Of a stretch of 12,653 bases of DNA, positions 6,571 through 12,653 are shown piece after piece. The translations under genes and the position numbers were made by a program. Source of the DNA: Thermoplasmata archaeon (GTDB lineage: Archaea; Thermoplasmatota; Thermoplasmata; Lutacidiplasmatales; UBA184); NCBI GenBank assembly GCA_030037035.1, contig JASHSA010000054.1, positions 1 through 12,653 of the forward strand. Reading direction: 5' to 3'. The notes below the pieces were generated by a model. The model did no database searches. It saw only the letters and a list, made by a program, of their open reading frames with translations, and had not been told where the DNA came from. Position 1 is the first letter of the stretch, and each line of letters starts with the position of its first letter.

Positions 6571-7008
6571 ATGCAGGACTACGTCGCGACGTTCTACGGC
6601 GGCTACGACCACGTCGCCCTTCGCCGCGCCCATCGGCCGCACGTCTCGTGGCTCGTCGTGCTCGTCGGCGTCGCCCTGCTCGTCCTGGTCGGGGTCGTCG
6701 CCGCCGACGTCTCCGCCTTCGAGAACCCCCCGGCCGTGGTCCACGTGACGTCGGTCGGGTGGTACGCCCAGGGCGGGATCCTGCTGAACACCTCTGCCGG
6801 CTTCACGGTCCACCCGTCCGAGGCGATCTCGTTCACCCTCGCGTGCAGCGCGGTCTGCCTTCCGTGGGACGCGGCCTCGGTCAGCGCCCCGTTCACCCTC
6901 GTCAGCTTCTCGGTGAGCTACTCCGCGGTCCAGTACACCAACCTGACGGTCCGGGCCCCTTCCTCGGGGTACGCCGGGCCGCTCGACATCACGCTCGAGT
7001 GGAGCTAG
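6571..7008 (+). CDS. Single-pass membrane protein with extracytoplasmic beta-rich domain
   Basis: 145 residues, start fixed by the SD. A short N-terminal cytoplasmic part (MQDYVATFYGGYDHVALRRA) precedes one hydrophobic helix at about 26-45. An extracytoplasmic domain of about 100 residues follows, rich in Val, Ser, Thr and aromatic residues. It contains a close Cys pair (Cys92 and Cys96 in CSAVC) that could form a disulfide, and two possible N-glycosylation sequons (NTS at 73-75, NLT at 124-126). The layout suits a small surface-anchored protein. I do not recognise the family; many Thermoplasmatota genomes carry similar orphan proteins (inference). It lies 153 bases before the cyclase-like gene, with no sign of coupling. 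Confidence 0.75.
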   Translation: MQDYVATFYGGYDHVALRRAHRPHVSWLVVLVGVALLVLVGVVAADVSAFENPPAVVHVTSVGWYAQGGILLNTSAGFTVHPSEAISFTLACSAVCLPWDAASVSAPFTLVSFSVSYSAVQYTNLTVRAPSSGYAGPLDITLEWS

Positions 7009-7161
7009 CGTCGCCGCCCGCCGGACGATGCCCCGGCCCCCGGTGCTCACCCCGCGTGAGGTGCCGTTATCATCGCCACGACCCTCGCAGCGGCCACGGC
7101 GTGCGACGCAGCCCGAGCCGGGCCTCCGGGTCGCGGAGGCTTCGCCGCGCGCGGCACGACC

Positions 7162-7917
7162 GTGCACGAGGGCGAACCGGTTCGAGGAGCCGACGCGGCA
7201 GGGTCGGCGTCGGAGCTTCGCACGCTGCTCGCCCGGCACGCCCCGGTCGACGTCGTCGCCGAGCTGGACGCCGAGGCGCGCGAGAACCTGGTGTCGCTCG
7301 GATCGACCCCGGTCCAGGCGGTCGTGGTCGTCGGCGACCTCCGGCTCTCGGGGCTGGTGCTGCGCGAGGCGGTCAGCCCGTCGCTCTACGCCCGGTTCGT
7401 CGTCGGCTTCACCGAGGCGGTCCGGGGCCTCTCCGCGACCTGCCGCGGGTGGTTCGACAAGTTCACCGGCGACGGGTTCGTGACGTTCTGGCTCTACCGC
7501 GACGAGGGAACGATCCCGGCCGACGTCGTGCCGGAGTTCTGTCAGTCGGTCCTGCCGGCCTCCGAGCTCCTCGTGGCGAACCTGCGCCGGAACTCGCGCA
7601 ACTTCCCGGTCGGGGTCGGTCTCGCCCTCGGCCTCGACTCCGGGGCGTGCGAGCTGGTCCGGGTCGGCGACGCGATGACGATCGTCGGGAGCCCGATCGT
7701 CGGCGCGAGCCGGATGGCCTCCGGGGCCCGGGCCGGCGAGGCGTACGCGAACGTCCACCTCGGCTCGCTCCTCGAGCACGACGCCCGTGGAACCTCCCCG
7801 TCCGGCCTCGCTCTCGAGCGCGCGGTCGTGCGCACGAAGGAGTACCCGGAGGGCCAGGAGGCGTACCGCCTCAGCTTTCCCGTCACGCGGCGCGAGGCCG
7901 CGCCGAACGCCCGGTGA
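7162..7917 (+). CDS. Divergent class III nucleotidyl cyclase-like protein
   Basis: 251 residues from a GTG. A cyclase homology domain spans about 50-200. The first strand is VVVVGDLRLSGLVLREA, with Asp59 at the metal A position. FDKFTGDGFVTFW holds Lys100, matching the base-contacting Lys, and Asp104, the second metal ligand. FPVGVGLALGLDSGACELVRVGD is the central strand pair. The last motif, SPIVGASRM, aligns to the canonical VNxAxR: Arg184 (transition-state Arg) is kept but the ribose-contacting Asn is Val180. Both metal Asp residues are present, so weak or altered nucleotide cyclization is possible, but it may only bind nucleotide. The N-terminal 49 residues are helical with no named domain. 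No membrane segment. The start is uncertain; no in-frame alternative exists upstream and no SD is near. Confidence 0.72.
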   Translation: MHEGEPVRGADAAGSASELRTLLARHAPVDVVAELDAEARENLVSLGSTPVQAVVVVGDLRLSGLVLREAVSPSLYARFVVGFTEAVRGLSATCRGWFDKFTGDGFVTFWLYRDEGTIPADVVPEFCQSVLPASELLVANLRRNSRNFPVGVGLALGLDSGACELVRVGDAMTIVGSPIVGASRMASGARAGEAYANVHLGSLLEHDARGTSPSGLALERAVVRTKEYPEGQEAYRLSFPVTRREAAPNAR

Positions 7918-8009
7918 CGCTCCGCTGCGCGAGCGAGACGCGCTGACGCGGGTCGGGAGAGGTCACGCCCGCGCGCTGCCGGCTCCTCTGCCGGTCGGGC
8001 TCTGCGCCT

Positions 8010-8324
8010 CTAGGCCGGGATCGGCTTGCCGCAGCTCGAGCAGAAGCTCCCCGGCCTCTGACCGGCAGCCCCGCACGACGGGCAGAAGCGGGTCCCCGCC
8101 GCCCCCGGCGGCGCACCGCCGGCCATGGGGGTCCCGAACGCCGGAGCGGCCGTCGGGCCAGCGTAGGTCGAGTACTCCTGTACCGGAACCTTGTCCCGCG
8201 TGAAGTAGTACAGGATCGCGGCCGGCCAGCACACGATGACGAGCAGGATCAGGACCCAAAGCGTGTACTTTCGCTTGTACTGGATCGGACCGGCGACCTG
8301 GCTGAACTGACCTGGAGCGCCCAC
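8010..8324 (-). CDS. Membrane protein with C-terminal zinc ribbon
   Basis: 104 residues from the GTG at 8324. One hydrophobic helix (about 21-41, TLWVLILLVIVCWPAAILYY) is followed by a flexible Pro/Ala/Gly-rich linker (about 55-78) and a zinc ribbon with CPSCG (Cys81, Cys84) and CSSCGK (Cys95, Cys98). Small archaeal proteins of this shape are usually annotated as 'zinc ribbon domain-containing membrane protein', function unknown. The frame extends to a GTG at 8369, but the TATATATA box at 8348-8355 would then lie within the coding region. GTG 8324 sits about 27 bases from the box centre, as expected for a leaderless start. The gene shares that box with the divergent DUF2085-sedolisin operon, so the two units may be co-regulated. 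Confidence 0.8.
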   Translation of the reverse strand: MGAPGQFSQVAGPIQYKRKYTLWVLILLVIVCWPAAILYYFTRDKVPVQEYSTYAGPTAAPAFGTPMAGGAPPGAAGTRFCPSCGAAGQRPGSFCSSCGKPIPA

Positions 8325-8347
8325 GACCGTGCACGACGTCTTCCGCC

Positions 8348-8355
8348 TATATATA
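8348..8355. promoter_or_regulatory. Symmetrical TATA box serving two divergent genes
   Basis: TATATATA in a GC-rich 58-base spacer is its own reverse complement, so it reads as a TATA box both ways. Its centre is about 27 bases from the - strand GTG at 8324 and about 31 bases from the + strand GTG at 8383. That suits leaderless or nearly leaderless transcription in both directions. BRE-like purines are not obvious on either side, so how polarity is set is unclear. Confidence 0.75.
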
Positions 8356-8382
8356 CGTGGGCCGCCCACGACTCGTCAATTC

Positions 8383-8895
8383 GTGTCGGCTCGTGCTGAA
8401 CCCCCGGCGTGGGAGTATCTCCTGTCGCACCACGCTCCGGATCGTCTCTCACGGACGATCCCGGTCCGCGTCGGGCTCCGTCTCGTCCACTTCTGCGCCC
8501 GGTGCTCCGGCCAGGTCCTCGGAGCGGTCGGCTGGCTCGGCATCTACTTCGCAGCCCGCGCGGTCCCCTTCGCGCTCTTCTCCCCGCTGGCTCAGATCCT
8601 GTTCGCGGTCCTACCGATGCCCGCGGCGTGGGACTGGATCTCGCAGACCGTACGCAAGCGGGAGTCGACGAACCCGCGACGCCTCCTCTCGGGTCTCCTC
8701 CTTGGGGCGGCGCTCGCGGACGCGCTCGCCCTGCTCGCGACGTGGCATCTGCTCCTCGTGCTCGGCGCGGTCGTCGTCTTCGCTGCGTACGCCATGGTCC
8801 TTGCGGCGATCCTGCGGGTCACGGGGGCGTGGCGCGAGGTCCTCGAGCGACACTTCCCTGGCATCGACCTCGGTCCGGCGGGAGGGTCCGCATGA
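8383..8895 (+). CDS. DUF2085 family membrane protein
   Basis: 170 residues from the GTG at 8383, chosen because it lies at the right distance from the TATA box; an earlier frame start at 8329 would lie upstream of the box. The N-terminal signature matches DUF2085 (PF09858): SHHAPDRLSRTIPVRVGLRL, then HFCARCSGQVLG with Cys38 and Cys41, and conserved His16/His17. The HH and CxxC residues could bind a metal near the membrane face (inference). Four hydrophobic helices follow (about 43-75, 101-118, 120-145), counting loosely. The family's role is unknown. Its stop overlaps the sedolisin start in ATGA, so it is the first gene of a coupled pair. Any role in sedolisin export or maturation is a guess from this arrangement. 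Confidence 0.85.
   Translation: MSARAEPPAWEYLLSHHAPDRLSRTIPVRVGLRLVHFCARCSGQVLGAVGWLGIYFAARAVPFALFSPLAQILFAVLPMPAAWDWISQTVRKRESTNPRRLLSGLLLGAALADALALLATWHLLLVLGAVVVFAAYAMVLAAILRVTGAWREVLERHFPGIDLGPAGGSA
8881..8886 (+). promoter_or_regulatory. Shine-Dalgarno site for the sedolisin gene
   Basis: GGAGGG ends five bases before the ATG at 8892 and lies within the last codons of the DUF2085 gene. With the ATGA stop-start overlap it supports translational coupling and settles the start, although the frame is open well upstream. Confidence 0.75.
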
Positions 8896-11800
8896 GCGGC
8901 GGGTGCGGGGGCTCAGCGTCCTGGCCCGGACGCATCGCCCGGCGTCGCCCGGGAGCCCCGCTCGTCCTCGCGGTCGTCGCGGGGCTCCTCCTCGGCTCGA
9001 TGTCGGTCGCCGTCGGGTCGCCCGCCGGCCGGGTCCTGGGCGGCGAAATCGTGGGAGCCGGGTCGGCCTCGCCCGCGAACCGCTCCGGGGCTCCTCTGCC
9101 GGCGGCCCTCGCACCGGGGGCGTTGGCCGGGGACCCGCGCGAGATCGTCGCGGACTCCCCTCTCGACCGGGTGGCGCCGGGCTCGATCCCTGACCCCTCC
9201 CTCCCGCTCGCGTCGCTCGAGATCCTGCTGACGTTCCGCTTCGCCAACGCGTCGACCCTGGACGCCGACCTTGCGGCGCTCTACGACCCGGCGTCGCCCG
9301 CGTACCGGCACTTTCTGAGCGCCGCCGAGTTCGACGCGAGGTTCTCCCCCTCGGCCGCGCTCTACGACGGGGCGGCGGGCTACCTCGAGCAGTTCCACGT
9401 GAGCGACCTCACGCTCCTTCCCGACCGGCTCGCGCTGTCGTTCGACGCCTCCCCCCAGGTCGCGGAGGAGATCTTCGACACCCGGATCGTGGCGTACTCC
9501 CAGGGCGGGCAGGGGTACGAAGCGGCGACCGTGACCCCGACGCTCCCGGCGCCGTTGGCGGCGGGGATTGCCGAGGTCGAAGGCCTCGGCACGTACTCCC
9601 ATCTCGTGATCACCTCCAACCTCGGCGTCGCCCTAGGTTCCCCCCAGCCCTCGGGGGAGCCGGAGCCCGCGGCGACGCCGAACGGGTACCTGACCCCGGC
9701 GACGTACGACGGCTTCCAGATGGAGTACGCTCCGGACCTCCAGGTCGCCTACAACGAGACCGGACTGTTCGGGACGTACGGCTATCCGACGGGCGAGGAC
9801 GTCGCGACGATCCTTTGGTCCGGGACGTACGAAGGCGCCTCGGGGAGCCCGTGCCGCAGCCTCTCCGACGGCGAGGACGTCGGGCCGTGGGTCCGCGCCG
9901 ACATCGACGACTTCTTCAACGAGACGATGCCCTCCGGCGAGCCGCACGCCGCGATCTACGCCGTTCCGATCGACGGCGCCCCGGAGCCGGGCCCGGCGGC
10001 CGGCTGCGACAGCTCCGGCGCTCAGGTCGAGAACACCCTCGACCTCGAGATGGTCGGCTCGATGGCGCCCGGCGCCTCGATCTACAACGTCTACGGGCCC
10101 GAGGCGGAGGTCGCGGGCCTGGACGAGGCGTTCGCGGCGATCCTCAGCCCTCCGGCGACGCTCCCGGCGTCGGTCCGCGCCGGCCTCGAGAACGTCAGCG
10201 TCATCTCCAACTCCTGGGGCGCCGGCGAGGAGAACGACAGCTCCTGGTACGAGAGCGTCGTGCAGGCGGCGGCGCGGGGGATCTCGGTGCTCGCCTCCTC
10301 CGGCGACTCGGACGACAACGCGGCGAGCCCGAAGTACACCGGCACGACGATCGAGTTCCCGTCGGACATGGCGTTCGACGACTCCGGGATGACCGCGGTC
10401 GGGGGGACGACCCTCGTCCTCGACCCGACGACGCTCGCCGTCTCGAGCGAGGTCGCCTGGAACATCTCCGCCGCGGACGTCGACGACGACGGCCCCGCGG
10501 GCTCCACGGGGGGGATCAGCACCGTGTTCCCCGAGCCGTCCTGGCAGCTCAGCACCGAGGCGAACGACGTCCTCGGAGGGAAGGGCCGGGGCGTCCCCGA
10601 CCTCGCCGCCATCGCGAACAACACGCTGATGACGCTCACGATCGGCGGGACGCAGTACCGGGCGACGAACGCCTCCCTCGGCGACCCGTTCGTCTACGTC
10701 TGGGGGACGAGCATCGCCTCCCCGCTCGTCGCCGGACTCCTCGCCGAGGTCGACCACGCGCTCGGCGCGGAGGGCAAGGGCGCGCTCGGCTTCCTCGACC
10801 CGCTCGCCTACGCGCTCGGCAACTCCGAGTACCTGGACGAGAGTTCGGTCCTGCCGTTCCGGGACATCACGAGCGGGTCGAACTACCTCTACCACGCCCG
10901 GGTCGGCTACGACCTGGTCACCGGCTGGGGCTCGCCGGACGCCGGCAACCTCACGCGGCTCGCGGGCGGGGGGACGTACCCGGTCACGTTCGCCGAGCTC
11001 GGGCTGCCGGCGAGCACCGGCTGGACGGTCACCGTCGAGGGGTTCCCGTACTCGGGCACCGGCGCGACGATCGCCGTGAACCTCTCCTCCGGGACGTACC
11101 CGTTCTCGGTCGCGACCGGCCTCGCCGGCTACACGGCCGTCCCCGCTTCCGGCACGGCGGTCGTCGACGACGCGGCGCTGACGGTGTCGGTCACGTTCTT
11201 CGACGTCCCCGCCCCGCTCGCGAACCGCTCCAGCGTCGACGTCGGGCAGCGCCTGACGTTCACGTCGGCGGCGCAGGGAGGTTCCGGGACCCTGACGTAC
11301 GCCTGGGAGGAGTCGGACGCCGACCTCGGGTGCGCGTTCGCCGACGCCTCGTCGATCGGCTGCCTCCCGACGCACGCCGGCGCGTACACCGTGTCGGTCA
11401 GCGTGACGGACGCCGACGCCGTGACGAGCGCGACGGTCGTCTCCGAGCCGCTCCCGGTCTTCGCACGGCCGGCGGCGCCCGTGCCGGCGGGGAACGTCTC
11501 GGGCGCGGACGTCGAGCAGGAGGTGCGGTTCAGCATCACGCCGGCGGGAGGCTCGGGAGGAACGACGTACACCTGGCAGCCGTCCTCGCCGGAGCTCGGC
11601 TGCGCGCTCGACAACCTCTCCTCGGTCGTCTGCCGACCGACGACGGCCGGCACCTACGGGCTCCGCGTGAAGGCCGTCGACTCCAACGGCGCGACGAACG
11701 ACTCCGCTTCGCTCTCGTTCGTCGTCAGCACGGACCCGCTCGGCGCGTCGCCCCAGCCGTCCCGGCCTACCGCCGACGCGGGCCAGACGGTCTCGTTCAC

Positions 11801-12401
11801 CGCGTCGGTCGCCGGAGGCGCCGGGGGCGGCACGTACGCCTGGACGTTCTCGGCCGGGCTCGGCTGCGCCGCCTCCGTCTCCGCGACCGTCACGTGCGTC
11901 CCTACGGCCGGCGGGGCGTTCGCGCTCTCGTATCGGTACGTCGACGCGAACGGCTTCGCCACGGGCGCGTCGACCAGCTACACGGTGACGGCGGACGTCG
12001 GGATCGCCTCGTTCGTCGCGACGCCGTCGACGCTGCTCGAGGGGGGCCTCCTCGAGCTCGCCGTGGCGACGACCGGCGGCCTGGCCCCGCTGCTCTACGT
12101 CTACCTCGGGCTCCCCGCCGGCTGCGGGGCCGCCGCCGACGCCGACGCGGCATCGATCTCGTGCCGGCCGTCGGCCGCCGGCACGTTCTCCCTCGAGGTC
12201 GTCGTCACCGACGGGAACGGCTACAGCGCCGACTCGAACACGACGGTGCACGTCGGCGCGGTGTTCCTCGGTCTCCCCGCGGCGGAGGGCTATGGATTGC
12301 TCGCGGTCGCCGTCGCGCTGGTCGCGGCGTTGGTCCTCGCCGGCGCGCTCCTCTACCGGCGCCGAAAGCGCGCCCCGCCGCCTCCCCCGCCTCCGGCGTA
12401 G
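8892..12401 (+). CDS. Cell-surface sedolisin (S53, kumamolisin-like) protease with PKD-like repeats and C-terminal anchor
   Basis: 1169 residues. In order: an Arg-rich N-terminus and signal helix (about 23-42), a pro-kumamolisin activation domain (about 105-240), the S53 catalytic domain (about 262-692), an Ig-like domain (about 696-769, VTFAELGLPASTGWTVTVEG), four PKD-like repeats (about 770-1122), a transmembrane helix (about 1134-1155), then RRRKR and a polyproline tail. Catalytic residues match kumamolisin: Glu380 and Asp384 (ENTLD), oxyanion Asp472 (SGDSD) and Ser607 (GTSIASP). Calcium-site residues Asp658-Ile659, Gly672 and Asp674 are kept. The repeats carry Cys pairs 814/824, 904/914, 992/1002 and 1078/1091. 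Sedolisins are acid endopeptidases, so it probably digests protein outside the cell at low pH. It is coupled to the DUF2085 gene by ATGA. Confidence 0.95.
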   Translation: MSGGCGGSASWPGRIARRRPGAPLVLAVVAGLLLGSMSVAVGSPAGRVLGGEIVGAGSASPANRSGAPLPAALAPGALAGDPREIVADSPLDRVAPGSIPDPSLPLASLEILLTFRFANASTLDADLAALYDPASPAYRHFLSAAEFDARFSPSAALYDGAAGYLEQFHVSDLTLLPDRLALSFDASPQVAEEIFDTRIVAYSQGGQGYEAATVTPTLPAPLAAGIAEVEGLGTYSHLVITSNLGVALGSPQPSGEPEPAATPNGYLTPATYDGFQMEYAPDLQVAYNETGLFGTYGYPTGEDVATILWSGTYEGASGSPCRSLSDGEDVGPWVRADIDDFFNETMPSGEPHAAIYAVPIDGAPEPGPAAGCDSSGAQVENTLDLEMVGSMAPGASIYNVYGPEAEVAGLDEAFAAILSPPATLPASVRAGLENVSVISNSWGAGEENDSSWYESVVQAAARGISVLASSGDSDDNAASPKYTGTTIEFPSDMAFDDSGMTAVGGTTLVLDPTTLAVSSEVAWNISAADVDDDGPAGSTGGISTVFPEPSWQLSTEANDVLGGKGRGVPDLAAIANNTLMTLTIGGTQYRATNASLGDPFVYVWGTSIASPLVAGLLAEVDHALGAEGKGALGFLDPLAYALGNSEYLDESSVLPFRDITSGSNYLYHARVGYDLVTGWGSPDAGNLTRLAGGGTYPVTFAELGLPASTGWTVTVEGFPYSGTGATIAVNLSSGTYPFSVATGLAGYTAVPASGTAVVDDAALTVSVTFFDVPAPLANRSSVDVGQRLTFTSAAQGGSGTLTYAWEESDADLGCAFADASSIGCLPTHAGAYTVSVSVTDADAVTSATVVSEPLPVFARPAAPVPAGNVSGADVEQEVRFSITPAGGSGGTTYTWQPSSPELGCALDNLSSVVCRPTTAGTYGLRVKAVDSNGATNDSASLSFVVSTDPLGASPQPSRPTADAGQTVSFTASVAGGAGGGTYAWTFSAGLGCAASVSATVTCVPTAGGAFALSYRYVDANGFATGASTSYTVTADVGIASFVATPSTLLEGGLLELAVATTGGLAPLLYVYLGLPAGCGAAADADAASISCRPSAAGTFSLEVVVTDGNGYSADSNTTVHVGAVFLGLPAAEGYGLLAVAVALVAALVLAGALLYRRRKRAPPPPPPPA

Positions 12402-12510
12402 GCCGAGCGGATCCGGCGCCGCCCCGTCGCCCGCCCGGACGACAACCCTCTATGGTGCGGGGGCGTGCCCCCTCCGGAGGCGGGTCCGTACGGCCGAGCG
12501 GAGCGGGGCG

Positions 12511-12653
12511 GTGATCCTCGCGCAGCTGCTCCGGCAGCTCACCGCGGGCAAGGTCGAGGCGGCGCTGGACGGCTCCCCGCTCGCGGTCGTCGACGCCGAG
12601 GCGAAGACCGTCACCGTCCACCTCGACCCGCTCCTCCAGGACGAGGGGCGTTC
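12511..12653 (+). CDS. Start of an unidentified gene (partial, runs off the window)
   Basis: 47 complete codons from a GTG, open to the window edge: MILAQLLRQLTAGKVEAALD, then SPLAVVDAEAKTVTVHLDPL. Codon use has the strong G/C third-position bias of real genes here. The start is tentative; GAGCGGGG just upstream could be a weak SD, and no earlier ATG or GTG lies in frame back to about 12450. The visible part suggests a short helix followed by a beta hairpin, but I recognise no family. It sits 109 bases after the sedolisin stop on the same strand; CTCTATGG near 12448 is only a poor TATA-like match, so co-transcription with the protease cannot be judged. Confidence 0.55.
   Translation, partial: MILAQLLRQLTAGKVEAALDGSPLAVVDAEAKTVTVHLDPLLQDEGR

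Noticed and set aside
9633..12251. Very long - strand open frame (872 codons) opposite the sedolisin
   Set aside because: It is a shadow of the strong G/C third-position bias; the translation is Arg/Gly/Val-rich with no domain, while the + strand encodes a clear protease and repeats.
9815..12514. Long second + strand frame within the sedolisin gene
   Set aside because: The translation is almost all Arg, Gly and Pro with no motif; it is a GC-driven shadow frame.

Overview
The window is very GC-rich, and third codon positions in most genes are almost all G or C. It looks archaeal and most likely comes from a high-GC, soil- or sediment-type member of the Thermoplasmatota; this is an inference from style, not from a marker gene. 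The pointers are short TATA-like boxes in GC-rich spacers, candidate leaderless GTG starts, occasional strong Shine-Dalgarno sites inside operons, a very large C-terminally anchored surface protein with PKD-like repeats each pinned by a Cys pair, and a sedolisin (acid protease) as the main secreted enzyme. No mobile element, CRISPR array, rRNA or convincing tRNA was seen.

Left part (1-3126): the end of a DNA-3-methyladenine glycosylase I gene, a short GNAT-like ORF, a two-helix membrane protein with a SHOCT-like tail (- strand), a VOC/glyoxalase-fold protein (-), a small zinc-ribbon protein (+), and a radical SAM protein with a C-terminal auxiliary cysteine cluster (-). These are mostly single-gene units on alternating strands, with several convergent ends that touch or overlap.

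Middle (3127-6265): a 426-base stretch with no convincing gene, then a RimJ-like GNAT acetyltransferase with more relaxed codon use than its surroundings and a long, non-domain-like C-terminal run-on. After that come a short - strand ORF resembling part of a surface-protein beta domain, a UPF0145/YbjQ-type protein directly upstream of it, a divergent small three-helix membrane protein, and a class I methyltransferase (-).

Right part (6266-12653): a one-helix membrane protein with an extracytoplasmic domain and a strong SD, then a divergent class III nucleotidyl-cyclase-like protein. Next is a divergent pair set around one symmetrical TATATATA box: leftward a membrane protein ending in a zinc ribbon, rightward an operon of a DUF2085 membrane protein and a 1169-residue sedolisin. 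Both genes of the pair have GTG codons at about the distance expected for leaderless or nearly leaderless transcripts. The sedolisin start overlaps the DUF2085 stop (ATGA) behind a good SD, so the two should be translationally coupled. The protease has an intact Glu/Asp/Ser catalytic set, an activation prodomain, an Ig-like domain, four Cys-paired PKD-like repeats and a C-terminal membrane anchor. The window ends in the start of an unidentified gene.

The most interesting unit is 8010-12401: a two-way promoter that may co-regulate a zinc-ribbon membrane protein and a DUF2085-sedolisin operon. A role of the two small membrane proteins in sensing, export or activation of the protease is inference.
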